Counted from the stretch's first letter, positions 26,061-35,213 are shown. The stretch: DNA of 64,000 nucleotides from Verrucomicrobiota bacterium (GCA_016222805.1 JACRQG010000011.1:248001-312000), one strand, 5' to 3'. Numbers and translations: made by a program. The notes: generated by a model from the sequence alone, not told the origin.

Positions 26061-28160
26061 ATGCACGAACCAGGAGCGATCCGAGATGGACACGGAGGAG
26101 CGACGGAGCCGTTGGCGCAGGACGGTGGCCCCGGCGGCAAACCGTGCGGGGTGCTTCGCGGCTTTGCCGGCCTCGCCGAGTCCGTCCACCTCCTGAGAGA
26201 GGCGAGCCGGCGGGCCGCGGGAGTGGCACTCTTGCTGGGAGTGGGAGGCCTGTGCGGCGCGGCGGCTTCGCAACCTGCGGTCACCGTCACCGTGCAAACC
26301 GCCGCGAAGGGCCTGCCGGTCAGCCCGGTGCTGTACGGGATTTTCTTCGAGGACATCAACTATGCCGCGGATGGCGGGCTGTACGCGGAGATGGTGCAGA
26401 ATCGGTCCTTTGAATACTACTCGCTGAAGACCCGGCACAGTCCGGAATTGGCGGCGAGCTTCAGTCCGCTGTTCGCGTGGGAGCCGGTCGAGCGCTCGGG
26501 ACTGAAGGCCAGGTTGGAGGCGTCGATTCTCCAGCCCCTGCACCGGCAGAATCCGACCTACCTCGTGCTCACGACGAGCGGGGCGGCTGGAGAGGCCGGC
26601 GTGGCCAATCGCGGTTTTGGCACGGGGATGCCGGTGAAGGCCGGTGCCCGGTATGACGTTTCCCTCTACGCGCGGCGGCTCGCCGGGGAACCGGGGCCGC
26701 TGCAGGTGACGGTGGAAGCACCGGACGGTCGTGTCGTGGGGCGGGCGGAGCTGCCGGCGGCGGGAGCGGAGTGGGGAAAGCGCGAAGCCTCGTTTGTCGC
26801 GTCCGCGAGCGAGACCCAGGCGCGGTTGGTGGTGACCGTGAAGACGGCCGGACGGCTGGCCCTGGACATGATCTCGCTGTTTCCGCGGGAGACCTTCAAG
26901 GGCCGGCGCAACGGCCTGCGGGCGGATCTGGCGCAGGCGATTGCCGATCTTCACCCGAAGACGGTGCGGTTTCCCGGCGGGTGCATCGTGCATGGCGATG
27001 GCCTGGCCAACGCCTACCGCTGGAAGGACACGGTCGGCGATGTCGCCCACCGGCGGCCGAACTTCAATCGCTGGGGTTACCATCAAAGTTACGGGCTCGG
27101 GTACTTCGAGTACCTGCAGTTCTGCGAGGACATCGGCGCTGCGCCACTGCCGATCCTGCCGTGCGGGGTGAGCTGCGGTTTCTCGAAACCGTTCCAGGTC
27201 GCGGACGATTCACAGCTGCAGGAGTGGATCCAGGATGCGGTCGACCTTGTGGAGTTTGCCAACGGCCCCGTTGAGAGCCGATGGGGCCGGCTCCGGGCGG
27301 AGATGGGCCATCCGGCGCCGTTCGGACTGAAGTATCTGGGCCTGGGCAACGAGGAACATGACACGACGTCGTTTCGCGAGGTGTTTCCCCGCTTCGTGGA
27401 GGCGCTGCGGCGCCGGCACCCGGAGATTCAAATCGTCGGAACGTCGGGCCTCGGGCCGGGGATCCCCTTGTTCGACCTGATGGAACGGACGGGGGTCGCG
27501 CTGGCGGACGAGCATTACTACCAGGCGCCGGAGTGGTTCATCGCGAATCACCGCCGCTTCGACGCGGTGCCGCGCCGGAGTCCGAAAATCTACGTCGGCG
27601 AGTATGCCTCGCGCGGCAACAAGCAGTACAACGCCGTGGCCGAGGCCGTCTACCTCACCGGTATCGAGCGCAACGTCGACCAGGTGGTGATGACGGCCTA
27701 TGCGCCATTGCTGGCGCGCTACGACTTCACGCAGTGGATGCAGGCCAACCTGATCTGGTTCGATGCCACGCAGCTGGTGCTGACGCCAAACTACCACGTG
27801 CAGCGGCTCTTCGCCACCAATCAGGGCGACTGGATGCTCCCGGTGGAGGTGAAGACGACGCCGGAGACCCTGGTGGTGGGAGTTTCCGTGGCGCGACTCG
27901 AGCGCGATGGAACGCTGATCCTGAAGATCGCGAATCCGAGTGAAAGCGAAGTGGCCGGCAAGGTGGTGCTCGGCGGCTGGAAGGCCGGCGCCGGAACCGC
28001 ATCGCGGGTCCTGCTCGCCGGGGAGAAAACCGCCGGCAACGACCGGGAGCAACCGAACCGGGTGGTACCGCAGTCGGACACGGTGGGGTATGGGCCGACC
28101 TTCGACCTCCGCCTGCCTCCGATGTCGGTGCAGGTGATCCGCGTGCCCGGGCGATTCTGA
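26061..28160 (+). CDS. Alpha-L-arabinofuranosidase, GH51
   Basis: A retaining glycosidase that removes alpha-L-arabinofuranosyl side groups from arabinan or arabinoxylan. From the ATG at 26061 the protein has 699 residues. The start is uncertain because the first 45 residues look non-coding in style; a GTG at 26151 would place the hydrophobic export signal (AAGVALLLGVGGLCGAAA) closer to the N-terminus. A jelly-roll-like insert (about 100-280) precedes the barrel. The acid/base is Glu431 in GLGNEEH and the nucleophile Glu514 in YVGEYASRG. VRFPGGCIVHGDG is also typical. It starts 36 bp after the electron-transfer operon but is functionally unrelated to it. Confidence 0.92.
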   Translation: MHEPGAIRDGHGGATEPLAQDGGPGGKPCGVLRGFAGLAESVHLLREASRRAAGVALLLGVGGLCGAAASQPAVTVTVQTAAKGLPVSPVLYGIFFEDINYAADGGLYAEMVQNRSFEYYSLKTRHSPELAASFSPLFAWEPVERSGLKARLEASILQPLHRQNPTYLVLTTSGAAGEAGVANRGFGTGMPVKAGARYDVSLYARRLAGEPGPLQVTVEAPDGRVVGRAELPAAGAEWGKREASFVASASETQARLVVTVKTAGRLALDMISLFPRETFKGRRNGLRADLAQAIADLHPKTVRFPGGCIVHGDGLANAYRWKDTVGDVAHRRPNFNRWGYHQSYGLGYFEYLQFCEDIGAAPLPILPCGVSCGFSKPFQVADDSQLQEWIQDAVDLVEFANGPVESRWGRLRAEMGHPAPFGLKYLGLGNEEHDTTSFREVFPRFVEALRRRHPEIQIVGTSGLGPGIPLFDLMERTGVALADEHYYQAPEWFIANHRRFDAVPRRSPKIYVGEYASRGNKQYNAVAEAVYLTGIERNVDQVVMTAYAPLLARYDFTQWMQANLIWFDATQLVLTPNYHVQRLFATNQGDWMLPVEVKTTPETLVVGVSVARLERDGTLILKIANPSESEVAGKVVLGGWKAGAGTASRVLLAGEKTAGNDREQPNRVVPQSDTVGYGPTFDLRLPPMSVQVIRVPGRF

Positions 28161-28302
28161 CTGCGGTGGCCGGGAGGGCAGTGGTCGTGACACGAAGCGA
28201 CCGCCACGGGCTCCGCTCCGGCGCGGAGCGTGGAGGCGGGGCGCCTTCGTCCCGCGGATAGGGCCCGGACACACCCCGGCGCTGCGCGCCACCCCTCTCC
28301 AG

Positions 28303-28491
28303 CCGGAACGATGCAGTCGGGCTGACGCACCTGCGGGAGTCCACTGACGAAACGGTGACCTGTGGGCGGGGCGACCGCGCCCCGCTCCGCGACGAGGTCG
28401 TCGCGGCTACATTGCTGCGGTGCACGTCGACTACGAGGTCGTCGCGGCTACATTGCTGCGGTGCACGTCGACTTCGACTGCATCGTTCCGG
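28303..28491. mobile_element. MITE-like non-autonomous element, copy 1 (with 41-bp tandem duplication)
   Basis: The element begins CCGGAACGATGCAGTCG and ends with its exact reverse complement (28475-28491), giving 17-bp perfect terminal inverted repeats. CTCCAG flanks it on both sides (28297-28302 and 28492-28497), as expected of a 6-bp target duplication. The interior contains a REP-like palindrome from TGTGGGCGGGGCG to CGCGGCTACA. A 41-bp unit is duplicated in tandem at 28392-28432 and 28433-28473; without it the element is 148 bp. It encodes nothing. It accounts for most of the 439-bp gene-free stretch 28161-28599; the rest holds only short GC-rich palindromes. Confidence 0.85.
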
Positions 28492-28599
28492 CTCCAGAGG
28501 GAATCGGGGCGAGAAGATCCCCTCCAGGGAGAGGCCTCCGTCGGCGCGGGGTGGATGAAGTCGTCCGCTCGACTTCAGGTTGTTCGGCGCTCGAGCCGG

Positions 28600-31284
28600 T
28601 CAGCGGCTGCGCGGCGCCAGTCGCAGGGTGCCTGGCCGCGATTCCAGCTGGAGAGTGTTCTTGCCCGGCCCGACGGCGACGAATTGAGGTTCCGCGCCCG
28701 GAATCTCCACCTTCCATTCTCCGGCCGCGAGACCAGCGATCACGGTGTGCCACGGGCTGGAATTCTCCGGCACCGCGACGGTGAACTCCTTCGCGAGGAG
28801 CCCGTCATCCGGCGGCAGAATCACCAGCCGATCGGCGATGGCGATCGCCACATGGGTGGCGGTGGCAGACGAACGCACGGGCAGCGGGTCTTGGTCGCAG
28901 GCTTGCAGCACGGTGAGGAAGCGGGTCGCGGTGCCTGCAGCGGCGGGCGTGACCACGATGCGGTGACCGCCCGCCTCGGGTGCCTCGGGGCTCGGGGGCG
29001 AGAACGTGCGACCGTCCACCGTGTGTACGGCGGGCCCACTCAGCACTTCGAGGGTGCGTTCGCCGGGGGCCGGCAGGATGACCTTCACGTCGAGGTAGCC
29101 GGTCTTCCCGCCGGATTCGTTCCAGAAGCGGACGCCCTCCGGGGTAAGCTGCGGGGGCTTGAGGGTGTTCAGCTGCAACGACCGGGTGAGGTTCGGGCGG
29201 GAGGCCGCGAGATCATCGAGGAGGATCATGGCGGCGGGATGTCCCGGCAGCTGCAGGTTGAGGAAGCAGAAACGGCGGAGGCAGGTGGCCACCTTGTCCG
29301 AATAGGCGCCGCGAAGATCCGCGGAAAAATAGCTGAACTCGGGTGTTTCCGCCGACGGCCCGAAACTGCAGGACACAACGCGGCCGTAATTGAACTGGGG
29401 ATCCTCCTTCGCCTGCTTCGGGGTGCGGGGATGGGCTTGGACAAAACGGGTGCCGCCGTCGTTGGCGAGGCCATTGGGGATCTTTTCCGCGGGATCGTGG
29501 ACGAAGAGCATGCACTGCGCCACGGAGCGCTTGGCGAAGTTCAAATCGTAGGGCGTGCCGTAGAACTTGTACTGGGCGAGCCTGGCCACCTGCAGGCCGC
29601 GAAAGTAGACCTGGATCGAGCCGGCGTCCGCGTGCTGGTGATTGCCGAAATGGTGCCCGCCGCCGCGGATCTCGGCGACCACCTCCGGGGAGTCGGCCCC
29701 CATCTGCCAGCCGGTGCGCGCCACCATGCCGCCCAGGACGGGACCGAAATCGATCGTGCGGGGGAGCCGATTGAGGTCCGGTTCGGCCCGTAGCCCCGGA
29801 TCGTTGAGCAGCAGGAAGAGAATCGGATCCACGCGCGACGAAGCCTGGCGCTGAAACTCTCCCTTGAGCACGGGATCGCGGTTGTAGGCGTAGCAGAGCA
29901 GGGCGGTCTGGGCGTAGCTCCAGTAGGAACCAGTCGGAACGCCATCGCCGTCGCGGAGCATCTCGCCGTTTGGCAGGCGGAAGTGCAGCCAGTAGTTTGG
30001 CACCTGCTTCAGGTTCTCCGCAAAGACCTCGCGGCCGGCGATCCGCCGCATCAACCAGGCGGCGTGCATCTCCCAGCCGAAGCGATAGGCCCCGTAGCTG
30101 ATTCCCTGGTTGTGCCGGGGCGACTGGTATTCGAATCGCCGCATCGGCACGAGCTGTTCGAGCACCGCGTAGGCACAGTAGCGGTAGGGTTGCGGGTCCT
30201 CGTCGTGGATGGCGATCGCGAGAGAGAGAAGATCGCGACAGATCTGGGCCTCGTTGCCGTGGCCATTGACGATGCCCTGGCGAAAGGGTGGCCACCCACA
30301 CTCCATCTCCTCGGCCAACCGCAGCAGGTGGCGGCGCAGGAGGGCCCGCTCCTCCGGTGAAAGCAGTCCGTGGCACCAGTCGTAGACGCAGGACCCGGCA
30401 TAGATGGCGGCACCCACTTCGCGCGTAATGTCGAGCAGATTGCCGAACTCGACCCGCGGGAGGTAGGCGAGCATCAACGCGGCGGCCTCGCGGCCCGCGC
30501 GGACGTCGGCCCGCACCAGGTACACGAAGGCGCGCGCGAGCGCCGCCTGTTCGAGAGGCGTGTTGAACGGCACCTCGCCCTCGCCCGGGGGGGCGTACGC
30601 GAACGGTTTGGCCGCGGCGGCGCGCACCCGGCTCCAGTATGGGAGGTTTTCCGGATGCTCGAGGTGGGCGCGCACCTGCGAGAGGGAGACGGGATCCACC
30701 CAGAGCCGGGGATGGCCCGGAGGTGGCACCACCGCCGGGCGGTAGTTCTCCGCTTCGCGCGGGACGGCCGGGGGCCGGTATTCCTGCAATTCGATCCGAT
30801 CGAGCCGGACGCCGCGGGGCAGCCAGAAGCGTACGTCCTGTGGTCCCGCGGAGAATTCGAACACCCCGGCGTGCTGCACACACGACTGCGGACTGGCCCA
30901 CGGGACATAGATCACCCGGCGCGTGGGCGGGCGGTCACCGATCTGCAGCCGGGCGTAGAGGGATTCGAACTTGCTTTTGGCACGCTTCATCAACTCCGCG
31001 CCGACGGCATCGGTGGCGGCGTAGGTGGTCAGCCGATAGCGGCCGGCGCGCGGAGGCTGCACGACGATGGTGAGGTCGGGATCCGTCGCCGGGGAGGAGT
31101 CGTCGGTGGAGATTCCGGGCGCGAGCGCGACTCCCTGGCCCCCGTGAAACGACTCCTGCGGAACGATGGCGACGCGGGCGGAGTTGAGCCGGGCGGCTTC
31201 CGCTTCGTATACCGGATTGGCGGCCTCGGCGGCCGCAGGGAAAACCAGCAAGGCGGAGGTGGCCAGAAACGCGACGGACTTCAT
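28600..31284 (-). CDS. Heparinase II/III family protein (putative polysaccharide lyase)
   Basis: An 894-residue exported protein; the ATG at 31284 starts a signal peptide (MKSVAFLATSALLVFPAAAEA). An N-terminal carbohydrate-binding-like beta domain (about 22-190) is followed by an (alpha/alpha) toroid containing GIVNGHGNEAQICRD and PRHNQGISYGAYR. The heparinase II/III beta-sandwich begins around VAEIRGGGHHFGNHQHADAGS, the family's diagnostic His-rich motif, and continues to the C-terminus. Such enzymes cleave uronate-containing polysaccharides by beta-elimination. The substrate (heparinoid, alginate or other) is not evident. It is transcribed alone, toward mobile element copy 1. Confidence 0.88.
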   Translation of the reverse strand: MKSVAFLATSALLVFPAAAEAANPVYEAEAARLNSARVAIVPQESFHGGQGVALAPGISTDDSSPATDPDLTIVVQPPRAGRYRLTTYAATDAVGAELMKRAKSKFESLYARLQIGDRPPTRRVIYVPWASPQSCVQHAGVFEFSAGPQDVRFWLPRGVRLDRIELQEYRPPAVPREAENYRPAVVPPPGHPRLWVDPVSLSQVRAHLEHPENLPYWSRVRAAAAKPFAYAPPGEGEVPFNTPLEQAALARAFVYLVRADVRAGREAAALMLAYLPRVEFGNLLDITREVGAAIYAGSCVYDWCHGLLSPEERALLRRHLLRLAEEMECGWPPFRQGIVNGHGNEAQICRDLLSLAIAIHDEDPQPYRYCAYAVLEQLVPMRRFEYQSPRHNQGISYGAYRFGWEMHAAWLMRRIAGREVFAENLKQVPNYWLHFRLPNGEMLRDGDGVPTGSYWSYAQTALLCYAYNRDPVLKGEFQRQASSRVDPILFLLLNDPGLRAEPDLNRLPRTIDFGPVLGGMVARTGWQMGADSPEVVAEIRGGGHHFGNHQHADAGSIQVYFRGLQVARLAQYKFYGTPYDLNFAKRSVAQCMLFVHDPAEKIPNGLANDGGTRFVQAHPRTPKQAKEDPQFNYGRVVSCSFGPSAETPEFSYFSADLRGAYSDKVATCLRRFCFLNLQLPGHPAAMILLDDLAASRPNLTRSLQLNTLKPPQLTPEGVRFWNESGGKTGYLDVKVILPAPGERTLEVLSGPAVHTVDGRTFSPPSPEAPEAGGHRIVVTPAAAGTATRFLTVLQACDQDPLPVRSSATATHVAIAIADRLVILPPDDGLLAKEFTVAVPENSSPWHTVIAGLAAGEWKVEIPGAEPQFVAVGPGKNTLQLESRPGTLRLAPRSR

Positions 31285-31398
31285 GCGCCAGAGAGGGGAC
31301 CACGGCGGAGAGAAGGCATCAATAGGGTTATGCGCTGCCCCGGAGGGCGACGCGGGTTTGGCGATTGCCTGTTCCGCGTGACGGGCAACCATCGTGGC

Positions 31399-32619
31399 AT
31401 GACCCCCGAACCCCAAGCCGCCGCTGGCGCCAGGCCGGGTCCGCCCGCGGCGCCCGCGCGGTTGACGTCGCTCGATGCGTTTCGCGGCGCCATCATGCTG
31501 TACATGGCGTCGCACGGCCTGAGCCTCGGGCGTGTGGCGCAGAGCCTGCCGGATTCGATTTGGCCGACCCTGGCCTGGGGCTTCGAGCACGTGGCCTGGA
31601 CCGGATGCTCCCCGTGGGATCTCATCCAGCCGGCCTTCATGTTCATGGTGGGTGTGGCCGTCCCCTATTCGTACGCCCGCCGCGCGGAGGAGGGACACAC
31701 CTTCCGCCGGCAGTTTGCCCACGCCCTGGTGCGGGCGGCGGTGCTCGTCCTGCTGGCGGTCTTTCTTGCCTCCGGCGTCGGAAGCGGGCGGACGACCCGG
31801 TGGGAGTTCACCAACGTGCTCGGCCAGATCGGCCTCGGGTACCCGTGCCTACTTTTCCTGTTGAACCGACGACTGTCGGTCCAGGCGGCGATCACCGCGG
31901 CGATCCTGGTAGGCTATTGGGCGCTCTTTGCCCTCTACCCGGCGCCGGCGGCGGGGTTCGCATATGCGGGAGTCGGGGTGACGCCGACCGATCTCGCCGG
32001 TGGCGCGGTGCGCGAGGGTTTCTTCGCCCACTGGAACAAGAACAGCAATGTGGCGGCGGCGTTCGATCTCTGGTTTCTCAACCTCTTTCCGCGCTCGTCG
32101 CCGTTTCAGTTTAATCCGGGCGGCTACGCCACCCTGAACTTCGTGCCGTCACTGGCGACCATGATCCTCGGATTGATGAGCGGCGAACTGCTGCGCGGAC
32201 CGCGCCCGGCGGGGGAGAAGGTGCGGAGGTTGTTGTGGGGCGGGCTGGGGCTCGTGCTCGTCGGCGTGGTGGCGGGATACACGGTGTGTCCGATCGTGAA
32301 GCGAATCTGGACCCCGTCGTGGGCCTTGTTCAGCGGCGGCCTGGTCGTGTGGCTGCTGGCGGCCTTCTATTGGGTGATCGACGTGGCGAGCTATCGGCGC
32401 TGGCCGCAGTTCCTCGTCGTGGTGGGCATGAACTCGATCGCCATCTACCTGATGTCGCAACTCATGCGACCGTGGATGGGGGAGGTGCTGCGCACGCACC
32501 TTGGGGCGGCTCCGTTTACCGGGGCGTACGGGCCGATGGTCCGGGACCTCCTCACGCTCGGCGTCTTCTGGGTCATCCTCTGGTGGATGCATCGGCGGCG
32601 CATCTTCCTGCGGATCTGA
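31399..32619 (+). CDS. DUF5009 / heparan-alpha-glucosaminide N-acetyltransferase-like membrane protein
   Basis: A 406-residue polytopic membrane protein (about 10-11 helices). It opens with LTSLDAFRGAIMLYM, the conserved first-helix motif of the HGSNAT/COG4299 group, and has WDLIQPAFMFMVGVAVPYS, another family block. Related eukaryotic enzymes transfer an acetyl group across a membrane to a glucosamine terminus. Bacterial members are common beside glycan genes, but their substrates are mostly unknown. The gene is divergent from the heparinase-like gene (114 bp apart), which would fit joint action on aminosugar glycans, though this is only contextual. Confidence 0.85.
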   Translation: MTPEPQAAAGARPGPPAAPARLTSLDAFRGAIMLYMASHGLSLGRVAQSLPDSIWPTLAWGFEHVAWTGCSPWDLIQPAFMFMVGVAVPYSYARRAEEGHTFRRQFAHALVRAAVLVLLAVFLASGVGSGRTTRWEFTNVLGQIGLGYPCLLFLLNRRLSVQAAITAAILVGYWALFALYPAPAAGFAYAGVGVTPTDLAGGAVREGFFAHWNKNSNVAAAFDLWFLNLFPRSSPFQFNPGGYATLNFVPSLATMILGLMSGELLRGPRPAGEKVRRLLWGGLGLVLVGVVAGYTVCPIVKRIWTPSWALFSGGLVVWLLAAFYWVIDVASYRRWPQFLVVVGMNSIAIYLMSQLMRPWMGEVLRTHLGAAPFTGAYGPMVRDLLTLGVFWVILWWMHRRRIFLRI

Positions 32620-32646
32620 GGGGGCGGCACTTCGCCTGGTCCTGGC

Positions 32647-32731
32647 ATGGCATGTGGGCGGGGCGACCTCGCCCCGCGCCGGCGGGATCGCACATGCAAC
32701 CACGCGGGACGGGGTCGTCCCGCCTACAGGG
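32647..32731. repeat. REP-like doublet, copy A
   Basis: An 85-bp sequence nearly identical to copy B at 32877-32961 (five differences). It contains two stem-loops, GGCGGGGCGACCTCGCCCCGC and GGGACGGGGTCGTCCC, and outer arms TGTGGGCGGG / CCCGCCTACA plus GCATGT / ACATGC. It is non-coding and lies after the DUF5009 gene. The 358-bp gap 32620-32977 holds only copies A and B and a spacer with no coding signal. Confidence 0.75.
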
Positions 32732-32876
32732 CTGCCGGGTACTGGCGTAACGTGGCTCAGTACTCGTGGCCAAGCCGGAGCGCACTGGCCGCTCGTTGCG
32801 CGATTGGCCACGGCACACCCGCAAGCGCGTTGGGATCGATTCCGGAGTCGGGAGTTCGCTTCGTTCTTCCCTGAGG

Positions 32877-32961
32877 ATGGCATGTAGGCGGGGCGACCTC
32901 GCCCCGCGCCAGTGGGATCGCACATGCAAAAACGCGGGACGGGGTCGTCCCGCCTACAGGG
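32877..32961. repeat. REP-like doublet, copy B
   Basis: The second copy of the 85-bp doublet, in direct orientation 230 bp from copy A. Here the outer arms are perfect: TGTAGGCGGG and CCCGCCTACA. It ends 17 bp from the stop of the convergent PfkB kinase gene, so it could also slow or stop transcription coming from that side. Confidence 0.75.
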
Positions 32962-32977
32962 AAGCAACCACGCCAGG

Positions 32978-33997
32978 CTAGCCCTGTGCGAGGAACCCGT
33001 GTTTCCGGCCGAGGGCGAGGCAGACATCGACGGGCTCGACCGAATTGGAGCACGTGCCGTCGCGCAGGGACGCGGCGGCGGCGCAGACGCCGAGTTCGAG
33101 GGCGCGGGCCATGGGCCAGCCTTCGTGCCAGCCCAGCAGGACTCCGGCGGCGAGCGCGTCGCCGGCGCCGGCCGTGCCGACGATCTCACTGGCGGGGACG
33201 CGCACGGCGGGTTGCCAGAGCAGTTCGCCCGCGGCCGAGCAGGCACAGACACCCTCGGGGAAATGAACCAGGGCCCACGCCCGCACGCCGCGGGCCACCA
33301 GGGCGCGGGCCGCCTCCGCCACGAGATCGCGCCGCAGTTCCGGGCCGCGGCCCAGTTGGAGCCCGGTGAGTTGCTCGGCCTCGAAGTCGTTGGCAAAGAG
33401 GACGTCGGTTTCCGCCAGCGCAGGAGCCACGATCTCCGGGTAGCGTTCCGGCCGCGCACTCACGCAGTCCACGGAGGTCGTCAGCCCGGCGGCGCGCGCC
33501 CGGCGCAGAACCTCGAGCGAACGGGGACGACCGTCTGGCCCGGGGGCGTCGAGCGCGTCGAGCAGCAGGAGGTACGCGAGGTGGAAGTGGCGGGTCCGGG
33601 CCCGCGCGAAGTCGAAGTGCTCCGGGGCGAGGAGCGCGTTGGCGCCGGGGTCGTGGAAGAACGTGCGGCGGCCGGTGGCGCGCACGGTCATCACGTCGGT
33701 GGAACTCGTCGCGGCGGCCGTCGTCGTGTGAAGCTGGGTCGCGTCGATCCGGTGGGCGGCGACATCGGCGCGGATGGCACGCCCGTCGCCATCGTCGCCG
33801 AGCAGGCCGACGGCCTCGAGGGGAAAGGGTGCGCCGAGCTTGGCGAGATCCTTCAGGACATTGTAGGGGCCGCCGCCGTTGCCGGCGGTGCGACCGAGCA
33901 CATGAGCCAGGCCGTCCTGGGGCGGCCATTGATCGATCAGTTTGACGTGATCGATCAGCCAGTTGCCTCCGGCGAGGATACCGCGGCGGGCGCTCAT
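32978..33997 (-). CDS. PfkB-family carbohydrate kinase
   Basis: A 339-residue ribokinase-type sugar kinase. It has the N-terminal substrate region GGNWLIDHVKLID and TAGNGGGPYNVLKDLAKLG, and the C-terminal PfkB signature VGTAGAGDALAAGVLLG, in which Asp280 is the catalytic base and the preceding glycines form the anion hole. It follows an aldolase-like gene by 10 bp on the same strand, so the pair probably phosphorylates and cleaves one sugar or sugar acid. The closest pathway models are KDG, tagatose or 5-dehydro-2-deoxygluconate routes. The specificity cannot be read from sequence. Confidence 0.9.
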   Translation of the reverse strand: MSARRGILAGGNWLIDHVKLIDQWPPQDGLAHVLGRTAGNGGGPYNVLKDLAKLGAPFPLEAVGLLGDDGDGRAIRADVAAHRIDATQLHTTTAAATSSTDVMTVRATGRRTFFHDPGANALLAPEHFDFARARTRHFHLAYLLLLDALDAPGPDGRPRSLEVLRRARAAGLTTSVDCVSARPERYPEIVAPALAETDVLFANDFEAEQLTGLQLGRGPELRRDLVAEAARALVARGVRAWALVHFPEGVCACSAAGELLWQPAVRVPASEIVGTAGAGDALAAGVLLGWHEGWPMARALELGVCAAAASLRDGTCSNSVEPVDVCLALGRKHGFLAQG

Positions 33998-34007
33998 GGG
34001 CGGAAGG

Positions 34008-35057
34008 TCAGCGGCGGTAGTGGGTGCTGGTGGAGGTCAGCTGAAGATCCTTGGCGAGGTGCCGCTGGGGCTTCACGCCCAGCTTGGCGAGGACGGCGTG
34101 GTAGGCCTTCACGGCCTCGACCGGATCGATCTCGCCGTCGGCGATGCGCCGGAGGAATTCGATGAACGCGAGCGGGTGCTCGGAGAGATTGATCTTCCGC
34201 CCGAACAGCGCGACGCGTGCGCCGTACTTCTGGGCATCGTGAATCAGCTGGAACGCATCGAGCGTGGTGCCGCTGCTGCCGCCGAGGATTCCCACGATCA
34301 GCTTCGGATCGTAAGCCACGAGTTCCTCCAGGGGGCCGGGGCCGTTGTAGGGAATCTTGAGGAAGATCGGCCGGCCGGCGGCCGTGACGCCGGCAAGAGT
34401 GCGGACGATGTGATCGTTGAGGAACCCGGGGATTGAGGCGGCCGGGATGCCGGGGTCGACGTTGGGGTTGAAGACCTCAAGGAAGTACCGGAAGCGTTTG
34501 GTTTCGGCCTCCAGGCGGAAGGCGGCAAAGTCCTCGAGGGCCTTGTAGTCCCAGTCGATGTTGTTGGTGAAGGTCAGGCTGTAGAGCCCGAGGTCGGCGC
34601 CCACGTGCGGCTGCGAGCAATCGGCCTGGAGGCGGCCGTATTTCATGTGCTCGATGGTGGCGGTGCGGAAGGCGCGGGACGGCAGCGTCGGGTACTTGCC
34701 GCCGCGGACCACCCAGATGTCGCTCGTGTCGTTGGCGCGAGCGGCGGGGGTGATCGGGGAGTTGGCGAAGAGGCGCTCCTGGATCGCCAGTTGTTCGACG
34801 TTGGAGGCGGAGAGCAGGACGATATCGACGAGATCCTGGGAGATGACGGCCCGGATTTGCTGGCGATAGTCTTCCAGCGATTTCCAGCAGGCCTCGGTCT
34901 CGCGCACACGGCTGGGGTGACAATGGCCGGGGCCGGGGGCGGTGACCCCGAAAGCCATGTCGGCATCCTTCGCGTCCGCGATGATGAAGTCGCGCCGGCT
35001 GGCGGTGCCGGCCCGGAGGCGGGTGAGTTTTTCGTCGAGACGTTTGGCGGCGGGCAT
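34008..35057 (-). CDS. Class I aldolase-like TIM-barrel protein
   Basis: A 349-residue soluble protein with barrel-type strand/helix alternation. The segment IFLKIPYNGPGPLEELVAYDP carries a lysine on a strand in the place used by Schiff-base (DeoC/LacD/DhnA) aldolases. LIVGILGGSSGTTLDAFQLI and GARVALFGRKINL resemble the phosphate-binding end of such barrels. No zinc-ligand pattern of class II enzymes is seen. It is first in a two-gene operon with the PfkB kinase, which supports cleavage of a phosphorylated sugar. The exact substrate is unassigned. Confidence 0.72.
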   Translation of the reverse strand: MPAAKRLDEKLTRLRAGTASRRDFIIADAKDADMAFGVTAPGPGHCHPSRVRETEACWKSLEDYRQQIRAVISQDLVDIVLLSASNVEQLAIQERLFANSPITPAARANDTSDIWVVRGGKYPTLPSRAFRTATIEHMKYGRLQADCSQPHVGADLGLYSLTFTNNIDWDYKALEDFAAFRLEAETKRFRYFLEVFNPNVDPGIPAASIPGFLNDHIVRTLAGVTAAGRPIFLKIPYNGPGPLEELVAYDPKLIVGILGGSSGTTLDAFQLIHDAQKYGARVALFGRKINLSEHPLAFIEFLRRIADGEIDPVEAVKAYHAVLAKLGVKPQRHLAKDLQLTSTSTHYRR

Positions 35058-35213
35058 GGGGAGGAGGGCGTCGGGAGACCGGCAGTTTCGGCGGGAGCGC
35101 GGAGGTTTGTCGAACCCGTTTCCAACCGGTCGGGCGTCGTTGGACTTGCGGTCCGGGGCGGGGGGCGGTCAGGGTGGGAGAGGACGGTCTCTCTCTGCCC
35201 GTTCCTCCCCGGG

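Noticed and set aside
24333-27086. Minus-strand frame of about 900 codons opposite the flavoprotein and GH51 genes
   Set aside because: It is the complement of two real genes, has no recognisable motif, and its His/Arg/Pro/Ala-rich composition is typical of GC-driven shadow frames.
32647-32961. Possible CRISPR array from the repeated 85-bp units
   Set aside because: There are only two units, they are long palindromic doublets, the spacing is 145 bp and no cas gene is nearby.
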